Shown piece after piece: positions 23,433-31,961 of a stretch of DNA of 44,130 nucleotides. The notes under the pieces were generated by a model. It was not told the DNA's origin. It worked only from the letters and a program-made list of their open reading frames with translations, and did no database searches. The position numbers and the translations under genes are program-made. Source of the DNA: CAZGSN01 sp964371655 (GTDB lineage: Bacteria > Desulfobacterota > Binatia > HRBIN30); NCBI GenBank assembly GCA_964371655.1, contig CAYJOD010000049.1, forward strand, positions 1 through 44,130, in the 5' to 3' direction. Within the stretch, counting starts at the first letter, position 1. Each line of letters opens with the position of its first letter.

Positions 23433-23951
23433 TTAGATCGTCGTGCCCGACTGTGTAGCCAAGACGTGCGCAATGCAGTCGAGGGTACCGCGGACGGAAT
23501 CTCCGCCCACGACCTTGAAGCCGTGAACGTTCGGATCGTCGCCCTCATCTTCGTCGAAGGTGAAGACAGCGCCCGAGCCATTGGTGCCCGAGCCCGTGAG
23601 GTCAAGGGCGATCCAATCGCCCATGAGACCAAGGAGCTTGGCTGCCGTGTCGAGGTTCGCAGGGGTCGTGGCCTTGCCACGGATCGTCGTGAGGCCGGGG
23701 ATGACCGTGTACACCTCAACCTTGCCATCGACCGTTGAACTCTCGGTCGAGGTCTTGCGGACGATGCCTACGAGCTCGTCAGTGCCCACCTCCGGATCAC
23801 CGGTCGCAAGCGCGATAACGAAGTTACCGGCCTTCTTGACGGGCTCTCCTGGGAGGAGGTTCGTCGTCTGAGACGACGTGGTGCGATCATCGACATCCCA
23901 GGTCTGTGTAGGACCTGCGTATTTGATGATCTTGAAATCTTGTTTTGCCAT
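23433..23951 (-). CDS. Putative capsid decoration/stabilisation protein (172 aa)
   Basis: It is a soluble beta-rich protein (MAKQDFKIIKYAG..., DDRTTSSQTTNLLPGEPVKKAGN, VVGGDSVRGTLDCIAHVLAT) encoded immediately upstream of the capsid gene and downstream of the scaffold gene. Proteins of this size and place commonly bind the outside of the capsid at three-fold sites. The call rests on synteny and fold style. Confidence 0.55.
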   Translation of the reverse strand: MAKQDFKIIKYAGPTQTWDVDDRTTSSQTTNLLPGEPVKKAGNFVIALATGDPEVGTDELVGIVRKTSTESSTVDGKVEVYTVIPGLTTIRGKATTPANLDTAAKLLGLMGDWIALDLTGSGTNGSGAVFTFDEDEGDDPNVHGFKVVGGDSVRGTLDCIAHVLATQSGTTI

Positions 23952-24044
23952 AGCGCGTGTGCTCTTGGCTTGTGGAGCGCCGTGTAATGCGCTGAAGCCG
24001 CGAGCTGCTTATGCAATCGCGCCCTTTGGTATCGGTGAGAATTA

Positions 24045-24782
24045 TTACTTCGCTTTGCTGCCCTTCTGTTCGAATGCTTTTCGGCGTGGCGAGACGTGCC
24101 TGCCAGCGTCAGCATCCCAGACAAGGCCGCGCTTCTTAGCAAATTCGGCCTCCTTGCCCGACGGTTCCGGCTTACCCTGCTGCCGTCTTTGGCCTTGACC
24201 GTTGCCGTCCGTTCTGGCGCGCTTGGCCCCTTGGCCGCGCATGAGTTCAGAGAACGTATCCTTGAAGCGGTGGCGATTGGTGATGATGTACCCGATCTGC
24301 ACTGCCTCATCGAGATTCTCGACTTGAGGGAGTACGCGACCGGCCCATAGTTTCACCAGCTTCGCTTCAGCGGCGTTGCGAGTGAGAGGGGCGACCTTCG
24401 AGTCCATGATGGGCTCCAGAGCGGCCTCACGGCCTTTCTGGACCGCATCATCGATCATCTTCTGGATGTCAGCCGTCGCGGGCGCCTGTTCGGTGCCACG
24501 CTGTGTGCCCGAGGCGTCACCTTCCTGCTTCTCTCCGATGAGAGTGCGCGGATCGATGCCAAGTTCCTCGAGCTGCTTGACGATGCCCTTGAAGCTGTGG
24601 GTCGCTCTCTGCTGAGGAGAGTAACGAGAGCCACGGCCCTGCTCGCGCTCTAATTCCTTACCGTAGTCAAAGGACGAGTCGTTCTGATCGTCGGTCGATT
24701 GCTGTTGTTGCTGTTCGTCTTCCGCAGTTTCCTCCGAAGTTGAGTCGGCCTGCTGGTCACCTTGTATATCTTCGTCTGCCAT
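24045..24782 (-). CDS. Scaffolding protein
   Basis: The 245-residue protein has a very acidic, glutamine-rich N-terminus (EETAEDEQQQQQSTDDQND), a helical middle (GIVKQLEELGIDPRTL, IQKMIDDAVQKGREAAL) and a basic C-terminus (PRRKAFEQKGSKAK). An acidic disordered start with a basic helical end is the hallmark of phage scaffolds, which bind the capsid protein through the basic tail. It is encoded between the portal block and the capsid genes, as expected. Confidence 0.7.
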   Translation of the reverse strand: MADEDIQGDQQADSTSEETAEDEQQQQQSTDDQNDSSFDYGKELEREQGRGSRYSPQQRATHSFKGIVKQLEELGIDPRTLIGEKQEGDASGTQRGTEQAPATADIQKMIDDAVQKGREAALEPIMDSKVAPLTRNAAEAKLVKLWAGRVLPQVENLDEAVQIGYIITNRHRFKDTFSELMRGQGAKRARTDGNGQGQRRQQGKPEPSGKEAEFAKKRGLVWDADAGRHVSPRRKAFEQKGSKAK

Positions 24783-24966
24783 TGTGTTGCGATCTCGCTC
24801 GCATTGCGCCCTTTCGGGTTTAATCGCTACTGAGGGGAGCGTTCCCGCCCTAGCGGGCTGGGGAGAGCGTCTCGGGCATTATGCGGTTATCCCGAGCGGG
24901 CTATTATCTGACCAGTGGTCGTTGGACACCGCCGCAATACTTCGCCCCTTCGCTCTTCCGAGCCCA

Positions 24967-25314
24967 CTAGGACCTTTTAAGGGTCTCTAGTACGTCCTCC
25001 ACGACCTCCACCCAGTACAGGAGCATCTTGCCGGCGATCAGATCGTCGGCCGTCTTGCTCTTGTAGGCGATCATCTCGCTCGCTCTGTATCGGAGCTGAC
25101 GAGATACGATCTGCCAGAGGAGTGAACCTTCAAAGCGTTGGGCGTCTTTTTGCAGCCGGTCAAAAGTCTCTCCAGGAATCTTTTTGTCATTGAAATATGC
25201 CTCGTTCTGCCCTTCGACACGTAAAATGTCTCGGGCGTCTACCGCTTGGAACAGGTCGTGTATGAGGATGTGAATGAACTTCGCACGAAGCCAGCGTATG
25301 ATCGCTCGCTTCAT
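24967..25314 (-). CDS. Hypothetical head-region protein (115 aa)
   Basis: The protein is helical and basic (MKRAIIRWLRAKFIHILIHDLFQAVDA at the start), with a C-terminal helix KMLLYWVEVVEDVLETLK. A GGAGG lies 12 bases before the ATG, inside the end of the upstream gene, longer than the usual spacing. It is located between portal and scaffold. No family is recognised. An amphipathic N-terminal helix might touch membrane or DNA. Confidence 0.55.
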   Translation of the reverse strand: MKRAIIRWLRAKFIHILIHDLFQAVDARDILRVEGQNEAYFNDKKIPGETFDRLQKDAQRFEGSLLWQIVSRQLRYRASEMIAYKSKTADDLIAGKMLLYWVEVVEDVLETLKRS

Positions 25315-25317
25315 GGC

Positions 25318-25626
25318 TTACTTCGACCTCCGGCTCCGGCCTGAGGTTCCCGGTGCGGGAATTTCCTCGACCTCCTTGCCTGAAGTCTCTTCCGAAATGA
25401 CCCCGGTCTTCTCTTCCTTCTTGACCGGCTCGTCTTTGAGCGCGCCGCCGATGCGCTTGTAGATCGCCACGATGAGCTCCTCGCCCTTCAGGCCCTCTTT
25501 CTGCGCTACTTCGAGTGACTTGCGCTCCACCGACTCAGCATCGAATTGGTTCGGGTTCTCGACGACCTGTCGTGCCCGGACCTCTTTGCTTCGGTTGACG
25601 AAGATGTCTTTTCTGTCTTCCGACAT
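25318..25626 (-). CDS. Hypothetical charged head-region protein (102 aa)
   Basis: The N-terminal half (FVNRSKEVRARQVVENPNQFDAESVERKSLEVAQ) is helical and highly charged; the C-terminal third is disordered (Lys/Glu/Pro-rich, ending GTSGRSRRSK). The gene directly follows the portal gene. It could be a scaffold-like or packaging accessory protein. It has a TATG start without a Shine-Dalgarno sequence. Confidence 0.55.
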   Translation of the reverse strand: MSEDRKDIFVNRSKEVRARQVVENPNQFDAESVERKSLEVAQKEGLKGEELIVAIYKRIGGALKDEPVKKEEKTGVISEETSGKEVEEIPAPGTSGRSRRSK

Positions 25627-25661
25627 AGCATGTGAACGTTACGTTTATAAAAATCCGACCT

Positions 25662-27668
25662 TTATTGTAGCACCGACGTTTCCGGCATCGCGGGTACGGG
25701 CTGTGGAGAAGCGCCAGCGGCTTGCGGTGCGCCCTGAGGACCGGCGCCCGGCTGATTCTGCTGCATGGGCATGCCAATGCCGAGATCGCTCGCCTTCCGC
25801 ATGTACTTGTCCGCCTTGCCCTCGGTGAGTGGATCGAAGAGGAAGTCGCGTGCGACTGCCTCCGGGTCCGCGAACTGATCCGCGATGAGGAACTGGTAGG
25901 CGCGGAGCTTGCGGTCCTCCTCGAACGCCATGCTCTTGGGCATCATCGAGTCCGCCTCGCAGGTGGCGAGGTACTCGAGCCGCGCGAACGCGTGGGGGTT
26001 CACCTTGAATATCTCGACATTGCCACCCCGCTCTTCCTGCTCGTCGTAGACCTTCCAAGACTCCTCCTCGAGCTCCTCGGGCAGCATAGAGCGCCCCATG
26101 TACTCGTCGGTGAAGATCATCTCCTTGGTGACCTTGCGCCCATCCTTGCTCTGGTTACGCAGGAGGAAGCGACGGTCTTTGAGCCGCGGCATGCCCTCAA
26201 TGACCTCCTCGGCATCAAGTGTGGTCTGGTGGTGGATGATGCAGTCGGCCATGAGCCCACCAATGTCCTCGACGGCACGACCGATCATGCGACCGTAGAT
26301 CGCGAACTCCTTCACGATGGCGTTGCGCTCGATGCGAGAGAGTTCGTACGCCGTCCGGTCTCCTTGCGGTGCCGATCCCTGACGGATGTCGTCCTGCGAG
26401 GACTTGGACATTTGCTGTTCGGCGTCCTGGATGTGCTGCCAGAGCTGCCCGACCGCAGCACCAATGGAAAGGAAGTCGACCTTTGAGTTCTCAGGGACGG
26501 AGGTCACGGATGCGGGGAAGATCACCGACTGGTTGATGCGGGCCTTGCCGCTCACGAGCGCGGGCTTGAGGACCTCGAGGACCGTCGCGTCCTCGGCAAG
26601 TCGGGCCATCTTCTCGAGCCGCTTGTGATCCGGAAGCTGCTTATCGATGACGGATTTGTAGTAGTAAAAGCGCTTCTCATCGATGGGCTCGTACCCGAAC
26701 TTCGTCTCTGGGTAGACCGGGACCGAGACCGTGCCACCGTCGCGGTCGTAGCAGAGCCGGCGGTGCCTGATGGGGTTCTTCGCTGGCTTGTCGTGGCCCA
26801 TGTAGATGCCGCTCACGTAGGGTATCTCAAGGTCCTCGCTGCGGTACGAGACGATGATTTCCTGCACGAGCCCCTCGCTCTTGTCGGTGTCGTCGATGTC
26901 GTAGAACTGCTGCGTCTCTGCGTCGAAGACTGTGTGCTGGCCCTTGCGGACGTTCCGCCAGTACTTGTGCTCTCCGTACCTTGCCTCGGCTTCTTCGTAT
27001 GAAATCCAGCGATCTCGGGATCGCGATGGCTGCTTCTGGTGTTCGTACTGGTAGATATTGCTGATGAGCACCTCCTCGAGCGGGATGGGATCTACCTGGA
27101 GCCCGGAGACCACGTGGTCGAGCACGTCCTTCACGCCGATGTCCTTGCCCTCGAAGTCAGCACGCACTTTCTGGAATGACTCGGCATACTCGACGCTCAT
27201 GTACCCGCACGGGTTCACGGCCGCTGCGATCACACCGAAGAGCATTGAGATGTCGTAGTCGCTGTTCTCGATGTTCCAGAGGATCATGTCCCGCATGACC
27301 GATGCGGCATCCCGGTCGTCCTCGTCCTGGTCGTTCTGGGCGGTGAAGTTCGGGTACATCATCGCGGACACGAGGTGCGCAGCGATGGAGATGACGGAAT
27401 TGCGGGCGCCGGCACGAACGGAACGGGACCGCCACTTGCGGTCCGGGTCGCTGCTTTCCGGCTCCTCGAAGAGGTTCCAGATGCGCTGGTTCTGGTCCTG
27501 GCGCTGGAGCACCGTCATGTCGTTGAACTCGCGATAGGTGCGGTTCTGGATGTCGTAGCCGCGCTGCACGGTCGCCTTGTCGCGGAGCGTGCGCTCAATG
27601 ACCTCCTTGGAGGGTTGGTAGGAGGATCGCTCCTTGTTCGCGCCTTTCTTTGCGTATGCCTCGATCAT
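25662..27668 (-). CDS. Portal protein
   Basis: The 668-residue length suits short-tailed-phage portals. N-terminal features include RKWRSRSVRAGARNSVISIAAHLVSAMMYPNF and DAASVMRDMILWNIENSDYD; a central region has DPIPLEEVLISNIYQ; the C-terminal part is Pro/Gln/Gly-rich. Around LEKMARLAEDATVLEVLKPAL and SVTSVPENSKVDFLSIGAAVGQLW it matches the stem and wing parts of known portals in style. The protein forms the dodecameric ring through which DNA is packaged and ejected. The start ATG overlaps the stop of the 47-aa gene upstream. Confidence 0.8.
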   Translation of the reverse strand: MIEAYAKKGANKERSSYQPSKEVIERTLRDKATVQRGYDIQNRTYREFNDMTVLQRQDQNQRIWNLFEEPESSDPDRKWRSRSVRAGARNSVISIAAHLVSAMMYPNFTAQNDQDEDDRDAASVMRDMILWNIENSDYDISMLFGVIAAAVNPCGYMSVEYAESFQKVRADFEGKDIGVKDVLDHVVSGLQVDPIPLEEVLISNIYQYEHQKQPSRSRDRWISYEEAEARYGEHKYWRNVRKGQHTVFDAETQQFYDIDDTDKSEGLVQEIIVSYRSEDLEIPYVSGIYMGHDKPAKNPIRHRRLCYDRDGGTVSVPVYPETKFGYEPIDEKRFYYYKSVIDKQLPDHKRLEKMARLAEDATVLEVLKPALVSGKARINQSVIFPASVTSVPENSKVDFLSIGAAVGQLWQHIQDAEQQMSKSSQDDIRQGSAPQGDRTAYELSRIERNAIVKEFAIYGRMIGRAVEDIGGLMADCIIHHQTTLDAEEVIEGMPRLKDRRFLLRNQSKDGRKVTKEMIFTDEYMGRSMLPEELEEESWKVYDEQEERGGNVEIFKVNPHAFARLEYLATCEADSMMPKSMAFEEDRKLRAYQFLIADQFADPEAVARDFLFDPLTEGKADKYMRKASDLGIGMPMQQNQPGAGPQGAPQAAGASPQPVPAMPETSVLQ

Positions 27669-27808
27669 GATCGGGGGCGGTAAAAATGGGGCTCGTTCTC
27701 GTCCCGCTTCTTGGTGACGGGCGGCGGGAGCTCGTTCACGTCCTTACTAAAATCGGTGTGCGGTTCGTCGGGGGCGACGGAAGGGAAATCTTCCGGCCGG
27801 TCGTTCAT
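27665..27808 (-). CDS. Small acidic/proline-rich protein (47 aa)
   Basis: This short gene translates as MNDRPEDFPSVAPDEPHTDF, continues with a VNELPPPVTKKRDENE stretch and ends HFYRPRS. It is disordered and acidic, with a basic end. Its TGA overlaps the portal ATG, so the two are probably translationally coupled. An extended -10 box (TGCTATCCT) ends six bases before its own ATG, suggesting a leaderless transcript that starts the portal block. Confidence 0.55.
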   Translation of the reverse strand: MNDRPEDFPSVAPDEPHTDFSKDVNELPPPVTKKRDENEPHFYRPRS

Positions 27809-27814
27809 GCACTC

Positions 27815-27823
27815 AGGATAGCA
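27815..27823 (-). promoter_or_regulatory. Extended -10 promoter before the portal block
   Basis: TGCTATCCT on the minus strand is followed by six bases and then ATG. This is the same arrangement as at 18220 and 29842. Confidence 0.4.
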
Positions 27824-27829
27824 CGAGCG

Positions 27830-28084
27830 TCATTCGTCAAGTACGAAAGCGGTGTGCACAAGACCGTGTTCTTGAATGTTTGCCCGCACCTTGCGCCTGA
27901 GAATGTCAGTGGCTCTGGTAACGTCACTTTCTTTGCGTACGAGGATGGTGTGTTCGAAGGAGGCGACCTTTTCAAGGCCAGTGCTCGTACTTGCTTGCCC
28001 GCTGTAGGAAGCAGTGACCCCATGCGGAGAGAAGAAGAACGTCACGGGAATGCGGTCAATCACCTCTTCGAAGTGCCCTCCCAT
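27830..28084 (-). CDS. Hypothetical protein (84 aa) between terminase and portal
   Basis: The gene lies tightly between the large terminase and portal genes on the same strand. Its product has MGGHFEEVIDRIPVTFFFSPHG at the N-terminus and a helical C-terminal half (TDILRRKVRANIQEHGL). No family is recognised. It has a TATG start without a Shine-Dalgarno sequence. Confidence 0.5.
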   Translation of the reverse strand: MGGHFEEVIDRIPVTFFFSPHGVTASYSGQASTSTGLEKVASFEHTILVRKESDVTRATDILRRKVRANIQEHGLVHTAFVLDE

Positions 28085-28096
28085 ACCAGAAGAATA

Positions 28097-29293
28097 TCAC
28101 GCCGCTTTCGGACGATAGTGGTGCGCTTTCTCGCCCGTCTCCGCGGTGTGCGGCTCCATCATGAGTGCGTAGCGTAGCGCGTCGACCGCGTGATCGTTCT
28201 CCTTGATCGGGTTCTCGTCCAGGTTCCGGTCCGGTCTCTTCTCTGGGTAGCTGTACGTCTCAAGCTCCCAGATCAGGTTCTCGCACGATGCATGGATGAA
28301 GAGTCGGTTCTGCTTGAAGAGCTCGCGTACGGCTGAGATGCCGTTGCGTACGCTATCCCGGTTCTTGATGACCTCTCGGATGTTGACGCCGAGGCGGCGC
28401 ATCTCCTCAATGCCGGAAGCGCTCTCAGGATCGGGATAGCACTCGTCCGGCTTGATGGCCGCCGTGTACTGAGCGGTCTGTGCGTCGGTCTGCTTGTGCG
28501 CGTACCACTCGGCGGAGACCCAGTATCGGTCGCTGCGGTCCTTTTTGATGCTGAGAACGCAGGTCGTGTGGTAGCCGAAGTCGACGCCTGTTATGAGCTT
28601 CGCGTGCGCCGGATCGTCGCCAGTGTAGATATGCCGGTCCCGGTTGAATTCCTTGTAGACGAGCCCTTCCGTCTTGCGGAAGTCGGCCATGTACTCTTGG
28701 GCGAAGCGATCCTCAGTAAGCTCGGCCTTCGCTTTGTCGACCTCCTCCTTCGGTATCCACGGGTTATCGTACGTGGTGTAGCGGAAGCTCTTGAAGTCAG
28801 TGTCTTCGTGCTCCTTGCGATAGAGTTCGTAGAAGTGATTGAAGCCCTTCGGGGTGGAGATAAAGATCGCCTCGCCCTTGCGGTCCGTGAGCGTCGGGCG
28901 GATGACCTCCTGCCAGAGGCGCATGAAGTTGCGCATCATGGCGACCTCGTCGATCACGATGAGGTCGAAGAGCTGGCCGCGGAGGGTCTCGATGGCCTCC
29001 CAGCCGCGTAAAATGACGATAGAGCCGTTGACGAGGCGTATCTCGAGCCGTGCCTCATTTATCGAGCTTGCGGCGTCCCTGAGGTCATTCTTGAGCCGTT
29101 CCCACGCAATGTCGCGGGCTTGCTGGTAGGTCGGCGCGATGTACGCGATCCGGCTGTTCGGTACCGCCGCGCGGGCCTTGATCTGGTCTATCGAGAGCTC
29201 AGTCTTTCCCCAACGACGGCCGCAGCACAGAACGCGGAACCGGTGGGGATCAAGCGCTACCGGTTTCTGTGTGTGGTGTAGGGCGAACGCCAT
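28097..29293 (-). CDS. terL: Terminase large subunit
   Basis: The 398-residue DNA-packaging motor has an ATPase with Walker A GRRWGKT at residues 25-31 and Walker B LIVIDE with acidic pair 115-116, followed by EAIFISTPKGF as the coupling motif. The nuclease domain has ITGVDFGY around residue 237 and ends with ENDHAVDALRYAL, which carries the last metal-binding Asp. It cuts concatemeric DNA and drives it through the portal. The first 44 bases overlap the small-subunit gene. Confidence 0.92.
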   Translation of the reverse strand: MAFALHHTQKPVALDPHRFRVLCCGRRWGKTELSIDQIKARAAVPNSRIAYIAPTYQQARDIAWERLKNDLRDAASSINEARLEIRLVNGSIVILRGWEAIETLRGQLFDLIVIDEVAMMRNFMRLWQEVIRPTLTDRKGEAIFISTPKGFNHFYELYRKEHEDTDFKSFRYTTYDNPWIPKEEVDKAKAELTEDRFAQEYMADFRKTEGLVYKEFNRDRHIYTGDDPAHAKLITGVDFGYHTTCVLSIKKDRSDRYWVSAEWYAHKQTDAQTAQYTAAIKPDECYPDPESASGIEEMRRLGVNIREVIKNRDSVRNGISAVRELFKQNRLFIHASCENLIWELETYSYPEKRPDRNLDENPIKENDHAVDALRYALMMEPHTAETGEKAHHYRPKAA

Positions 29294-29834
29294 ACCGTTG
29301 GGCGGACTCGCCGGAGACCATGATGATGAGGGTCTTGGCGCCCTCCTTAGGCGTCTCGCCCCACGTCTCTTTCCCGGCTCGCTCTGCGACGAACTTCGAC
29401 GCGTCCGACTTCACTTTGATGAGACCTGTAGCGTACGACATGACGGGGACGCGCTGAGTTACGGTCTTCTTACCCTTCTTCACTTCGATCTTCTCGTAGA
29501 GAGGACCGAACGCGCCCATGGCTTGCACCTGGGACGGGAGATCGAGCACTTCTTCGAGATTACGCTCGGCCTTTTCGAGCAAGCGGAGGGCTTTGTGGCC
29601 GTCGAGCTTTTTCGATAGCCATTCCGGTGCCAGATTCAAAAGGTTGCGTGCGTATTGTTCTTCGAATCCCGCAGCGACGCCGCTCGCGCTCATATTGCCG
29701 AACGTCGGGCTCTTGGGATCGAGGTAGTAGGCGAGACAGAGCGCCTGCCTTGGATCAGGTCTGTATTGGTTGGCGCCGTTAGGATTGTTTCTCACTGCCT
29801 TGGTGCGCCCGTTCTTGCTCGTGGTTCGGGCCAT
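29250..29834 (-). CDS. terS: Terminase small subunit
   Basis: The 194-residue protein precedes and overlaps the large-subunit gene. A basic N-terminus leads into a small-terminase-like DNA-binding region (DPRQALCLAYYLDPKSPTFGNMSASGVAAGFEEQYARNLL, a helix-turn-helix with the typical N-S-G-A-G spacing), then helices with LLEKAERNLEEVLDL for oligomerisation. It recognises phage DNA for packaging. The ATG is preceded by an extended -10 box with seven bases between, so the mRNA may be leaderless. Confidence 0.8.
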   Translation of the reverse strand: MARTTSKNGRTKAVRNNPNGANQYRPDPRQALCLAYYLDPKSPTFGNMSASGVAAGFEEQYARNLLNLAPEWLSKKLDGHKALRLLEKAERNLEEVLDLPSQVQAMGAFGPLYEKIEVKKGKKTVTQRVPVMSYATGLIKVKSDASKFVAERAGKETWGETPKEGAKTLIIMVSGESAQRYGVRPTPHTETGSA

Positions 29835-29841
29835 ACTGTGG

Positions 29842-29850
29842 ATGATAGCA
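29842..29850 (-). promoter_or_regulatory. Extended -10 promoter of the terminase genes
   Basis: TGCTATCAT on the minus strand is followed by seven bases and then the terS ATG. No convincing -35 is visible. Confidence 0.45.
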
Positions 29851-29854
29851 CGCG

Positions 29855-30040
29855 CTACCCGTCGATGGTGTCGTCTTCAAGCGGTTCGGGCGGTACAGGA
29901 CGCGGGTCGGATGCTTTCGGTAGGCGCGAGTTGCATCGCTTGTCGCATTTCTTACAGACCGGCGAGCTGCCGCCTTCGTGCGGCTCGAAGCGTATCGGTG
30001 CCTCACAGCACACGGAGACGAACGCGGCGTTCGCGATCAT
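29855..30040 (-). CDS. Small zinc-ribbon protein (61 aa)
   Basis: The protein contains CCEAPIRFEPHEGGSSPVCKKC and a further cysteine, a zinc ribbon of rubredoxin-like spacing, followed by a proline-rich tail. It lies between GroEL and terminase genes with only a few bases on either side. It is probably a small nucleic-acid- or protein-binding factor. Confidence 0.55.
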   Translation of the reverse strand: MIANAAFVSVCCEAPIRFEPHEGGSSPVCKKCDKRCNSRLPKASDPRPVPPEPLEDDTIDG

Positions 30041-30042
30041 AA

Positions 30043-31692
30043 CTATTTCGCGAGCATCTCCTTCAGTTCGTCAGAGAGCGACGGCTCCTTGTCGGCGATG
30101 ATGGTCTCGGTGGTGATGAGTATCTTTGCGACTGAGACGGCATTCTCGAGAGCGCAGCGCGTCACCTTTGCAGGATCACGCACATCATCCGGTATCTCGA
30201 ACTTGCCGCCGGTATTGCGCTGTATCCACTCGTACGGCGCTCGCAATGGCTCGTAGAGGAGTGCGTCCTCCCCGAGCTGCTCAGCTACCTTCAGGAGCGC
30301 GACGCCCCCACCCGGGACCATGCCCTCTTGGAGGGCGGCTTTGCATGCGTTCTTGGCGTCCTCGATCTTCAGCTTGAGGTACGCCTTCTCGGTATCCGTC
30401 GGAGCGCCCACACGGATCACGCCCACACCGCCCGCGAGTATCTCGATGCGGCGCTGGAGCTTGTTGGCAAATATTTCGTCGTGTTCGATCTTCGCTGTCT
30501 CGCGGAGTGAGCGCAGCCGCGCCTCGATACGGGTCTCCGGCTCTCTGCCCTCCTCCATGACCTGGACGGCGGTGCCACGGCCTCCGATGAGGACGGTCTG
30601 GTCGTCGCCTGCGACGATCTTCTCCGCGAAGCCCAGGTCACTGAAGCGGGCTCTGTCCAGCTTCTTGCCAGCGGCCTTTGAGTCCATGTTGATGAACGTC
30701 GCATCCAAGTACGCAGCGACATCCTCGAGCTCTTCGTCGGTGAGCGAGGGGACCTTGACCGCGAGAATCTTAAAGCCCTGCACCCCCTTCGTCTTCGAAA
30801 GCGATTCTTCGAAGATGTGCGCGATTTGCCGAATTGCGGACGCTTCGAACTTCGATGCCATGATGACGATGCTGGTGAGCTTGCGGCCCTCTTCGTGGTT
30901 CCGCATGTCTTCGAAGAGCTTCTCTAGCGGAGCAAGGTTCGCGAACGTGGCGTTCGTGACGAGTACGGGAACCCGCTCAAGTATCGATTGGCGGCGGTCG
31001 TTGGTGTAGAAATAGGATGACGCGACCTTCGCGTATATCTGGATGCCGTGCACGACCTCGGACTCAACGCGGCCCTCAAAGCCCTCCTCGAGCGTCACGA
31101 AGCCGTCCTCCCCGACATCCCAGCACGTCTGTGCGACGATCTTCGCGGCCTCCATGTTCTCCAGCGATGTGAAGGCGATGTCCTCGAGCTTCTCAAGCGT
31201 GTCGACGGGCTCCGCCATCCCTTGAATGGCCTTAACCGCAAAGTTCTTCTCTTCCTCGATCTGGCGAGCGAGCGACATGGGATCGTTCATGTCACCGCCG
31301 GGGACGCTGATCGTCGTCTCCGGTATCTTCTCGAGTGCCTTCGTTGTGATTGCTACACCGAGCGTGGTCGCCGTCGTGGTACCGTCGCCCGCCGTTTCAT
31401 CGGTGCGCTTCGCGATCTCGTAGATCGTGGAGAGGACTTTGTCCTCGGCCTCTCCGAATTCGATGTCCTCCTCGCCAACGCGAATCTTGCCGCGGAGCCG
31501 CGTGCTCTTCAGTATCGTCTTTCCGTCGTTCGTAATGAGGGGCGCCCTATCATTCCGGCCGCGGTCTATGAGCGCGTTGCGGCCACTCGGTCCGAGTGTG
31601 CGTGATACCGTTGCACCGACGAGCTTCAGGACCCGCCTGATGCTTTCCCTAGCTTCACTCCCTACCTTCACCACTTTCTGTTGTTCATCCAT
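30043..31692 (-). CDS. groEL: Phage-encoded GroEL (group I chaperonin)
   Basis: The 549-residue chaperonin folds proteins in an ATP-driven double ring. Nucleotide-site landmarks are conserved: TLGPSGRN near 33, NDGKT with Asp56, AGDGTTTATTL with Asp103, the hydrolytic Asp445 in IEDAKNACKAALQEG followed by VPGGG, and RDPAKVTRCALENAVSVA. The apical domain is divergent and the flexible Gly-Gly-Met tail is absent; the chain ends DELKEMLAK. No GroES gene is present in the window. It probably folds capsid or tail proteins, with or without host GroES. Phage GroEL proteins are known in some large Pseudomonas phages, but it is rare in a genome of this size. Confidence 0.93.
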   Translation of the reverse strand: MDEQQKVVKVGSEARESIRRVLKLVGATVSRTLGPSGRNALIDRGRNDRAPLITNDGKTILKSTRLRGKIRVGEEDIEFGEAEDKVLSTIYEIAKRTDETAGDGTTTATTLGVAITTKALEKIPETTISVPGGDMNDPMSLARQIEEEKNFAVKAIQGMAEPVDTLEKLEDIAFTSLENMEAAKIVAQTCWDVGEDGFVTLEEGFEGRVESEVVHGIQIYAKVASSYFYTNDRRQSILERVPVLVTNATFANLAPLEKLFEDMRNHEEGRKLTSIVIMASKFEASAIRQIAHIFEESLSKTKGVQGFKILAVKVPSLTDEELEDVAAYLDATFINMDSKAAGKKLDRARFSDLGFAEKIVAGDDQTVLIGGRGTAVQVMEEGREPETRIEARLRSLRETAKIEHDEIFANKLQRRIEILAGGVGVIRVGAPTDTEKAYLKLKIEDAKNACKAALQEGMVPGGGVALLKVAEQLGEDALLYEPLRAPYEWIQRNTGGKFEIPDDVRDPAKVTRCALENAVSVAKILITTETIIADKEPSLSDELKEMLAK

Positions 31693-31721
31693 ACTCCCAG
31701 ACTATCTTTTAATCTTTGTAA

Positions 31722-31961
31722 TCAGGTGACTTTCACGCTCGCCCGGATGCTGTTCTGGTAGCCGACGAGCGACACGATGTGCCGTATGCAGCGCATGGTC
31801 TCTCCGCTACGACCGATGATGCGGCCCTTGTCCTCCTCAGGAACGACGATGAAAAATAGCGTGCCGAGGTCATCCGATTTGATCTCCACGGCGACCTGGG
31901 GAGCGAGCGGCTGGATGAGATTCTTAATGTAGTCGGCGATCTGTTCTTTCGTCAGGGGCAT
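31722..31961 (-). CDS. KhpA-like KH-domain RNA-binding protein
   Basis: The 79-residue protein is a single type II KH domain. The RNA-binding loop GRIIGRSGETM occupies residues 46-56, in a context (VVPEEDKGRIIGRSGETMRCIRHIV) typical of KhpA. Bacterial KhpA with its partner KhpB binds many mRNAs and small RNAs. The gene sits 29 bases upstream of GroEL. No KhpB gene is seen. A phage copy could alter host or phage RNA stability or translation, notable because neighbouring genes lack Shine-Dalgarno sites. Confidence 0.82.
   Translation of the reverse strand: MPLTKEQIADYIKNLIQPLAPQVAVEIKSDDLGTLFFIVVPEEDKGRIIGRSGETMRCIRHIVSLVGYQNSIRASVKVT

Noticed and set aside
25722..26486. A 254-codon plus-strand frame opposite the portal gene
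   Set aside because: Leu/Val/Asp-rich shadow of the portal codons, with no motif or start signal.
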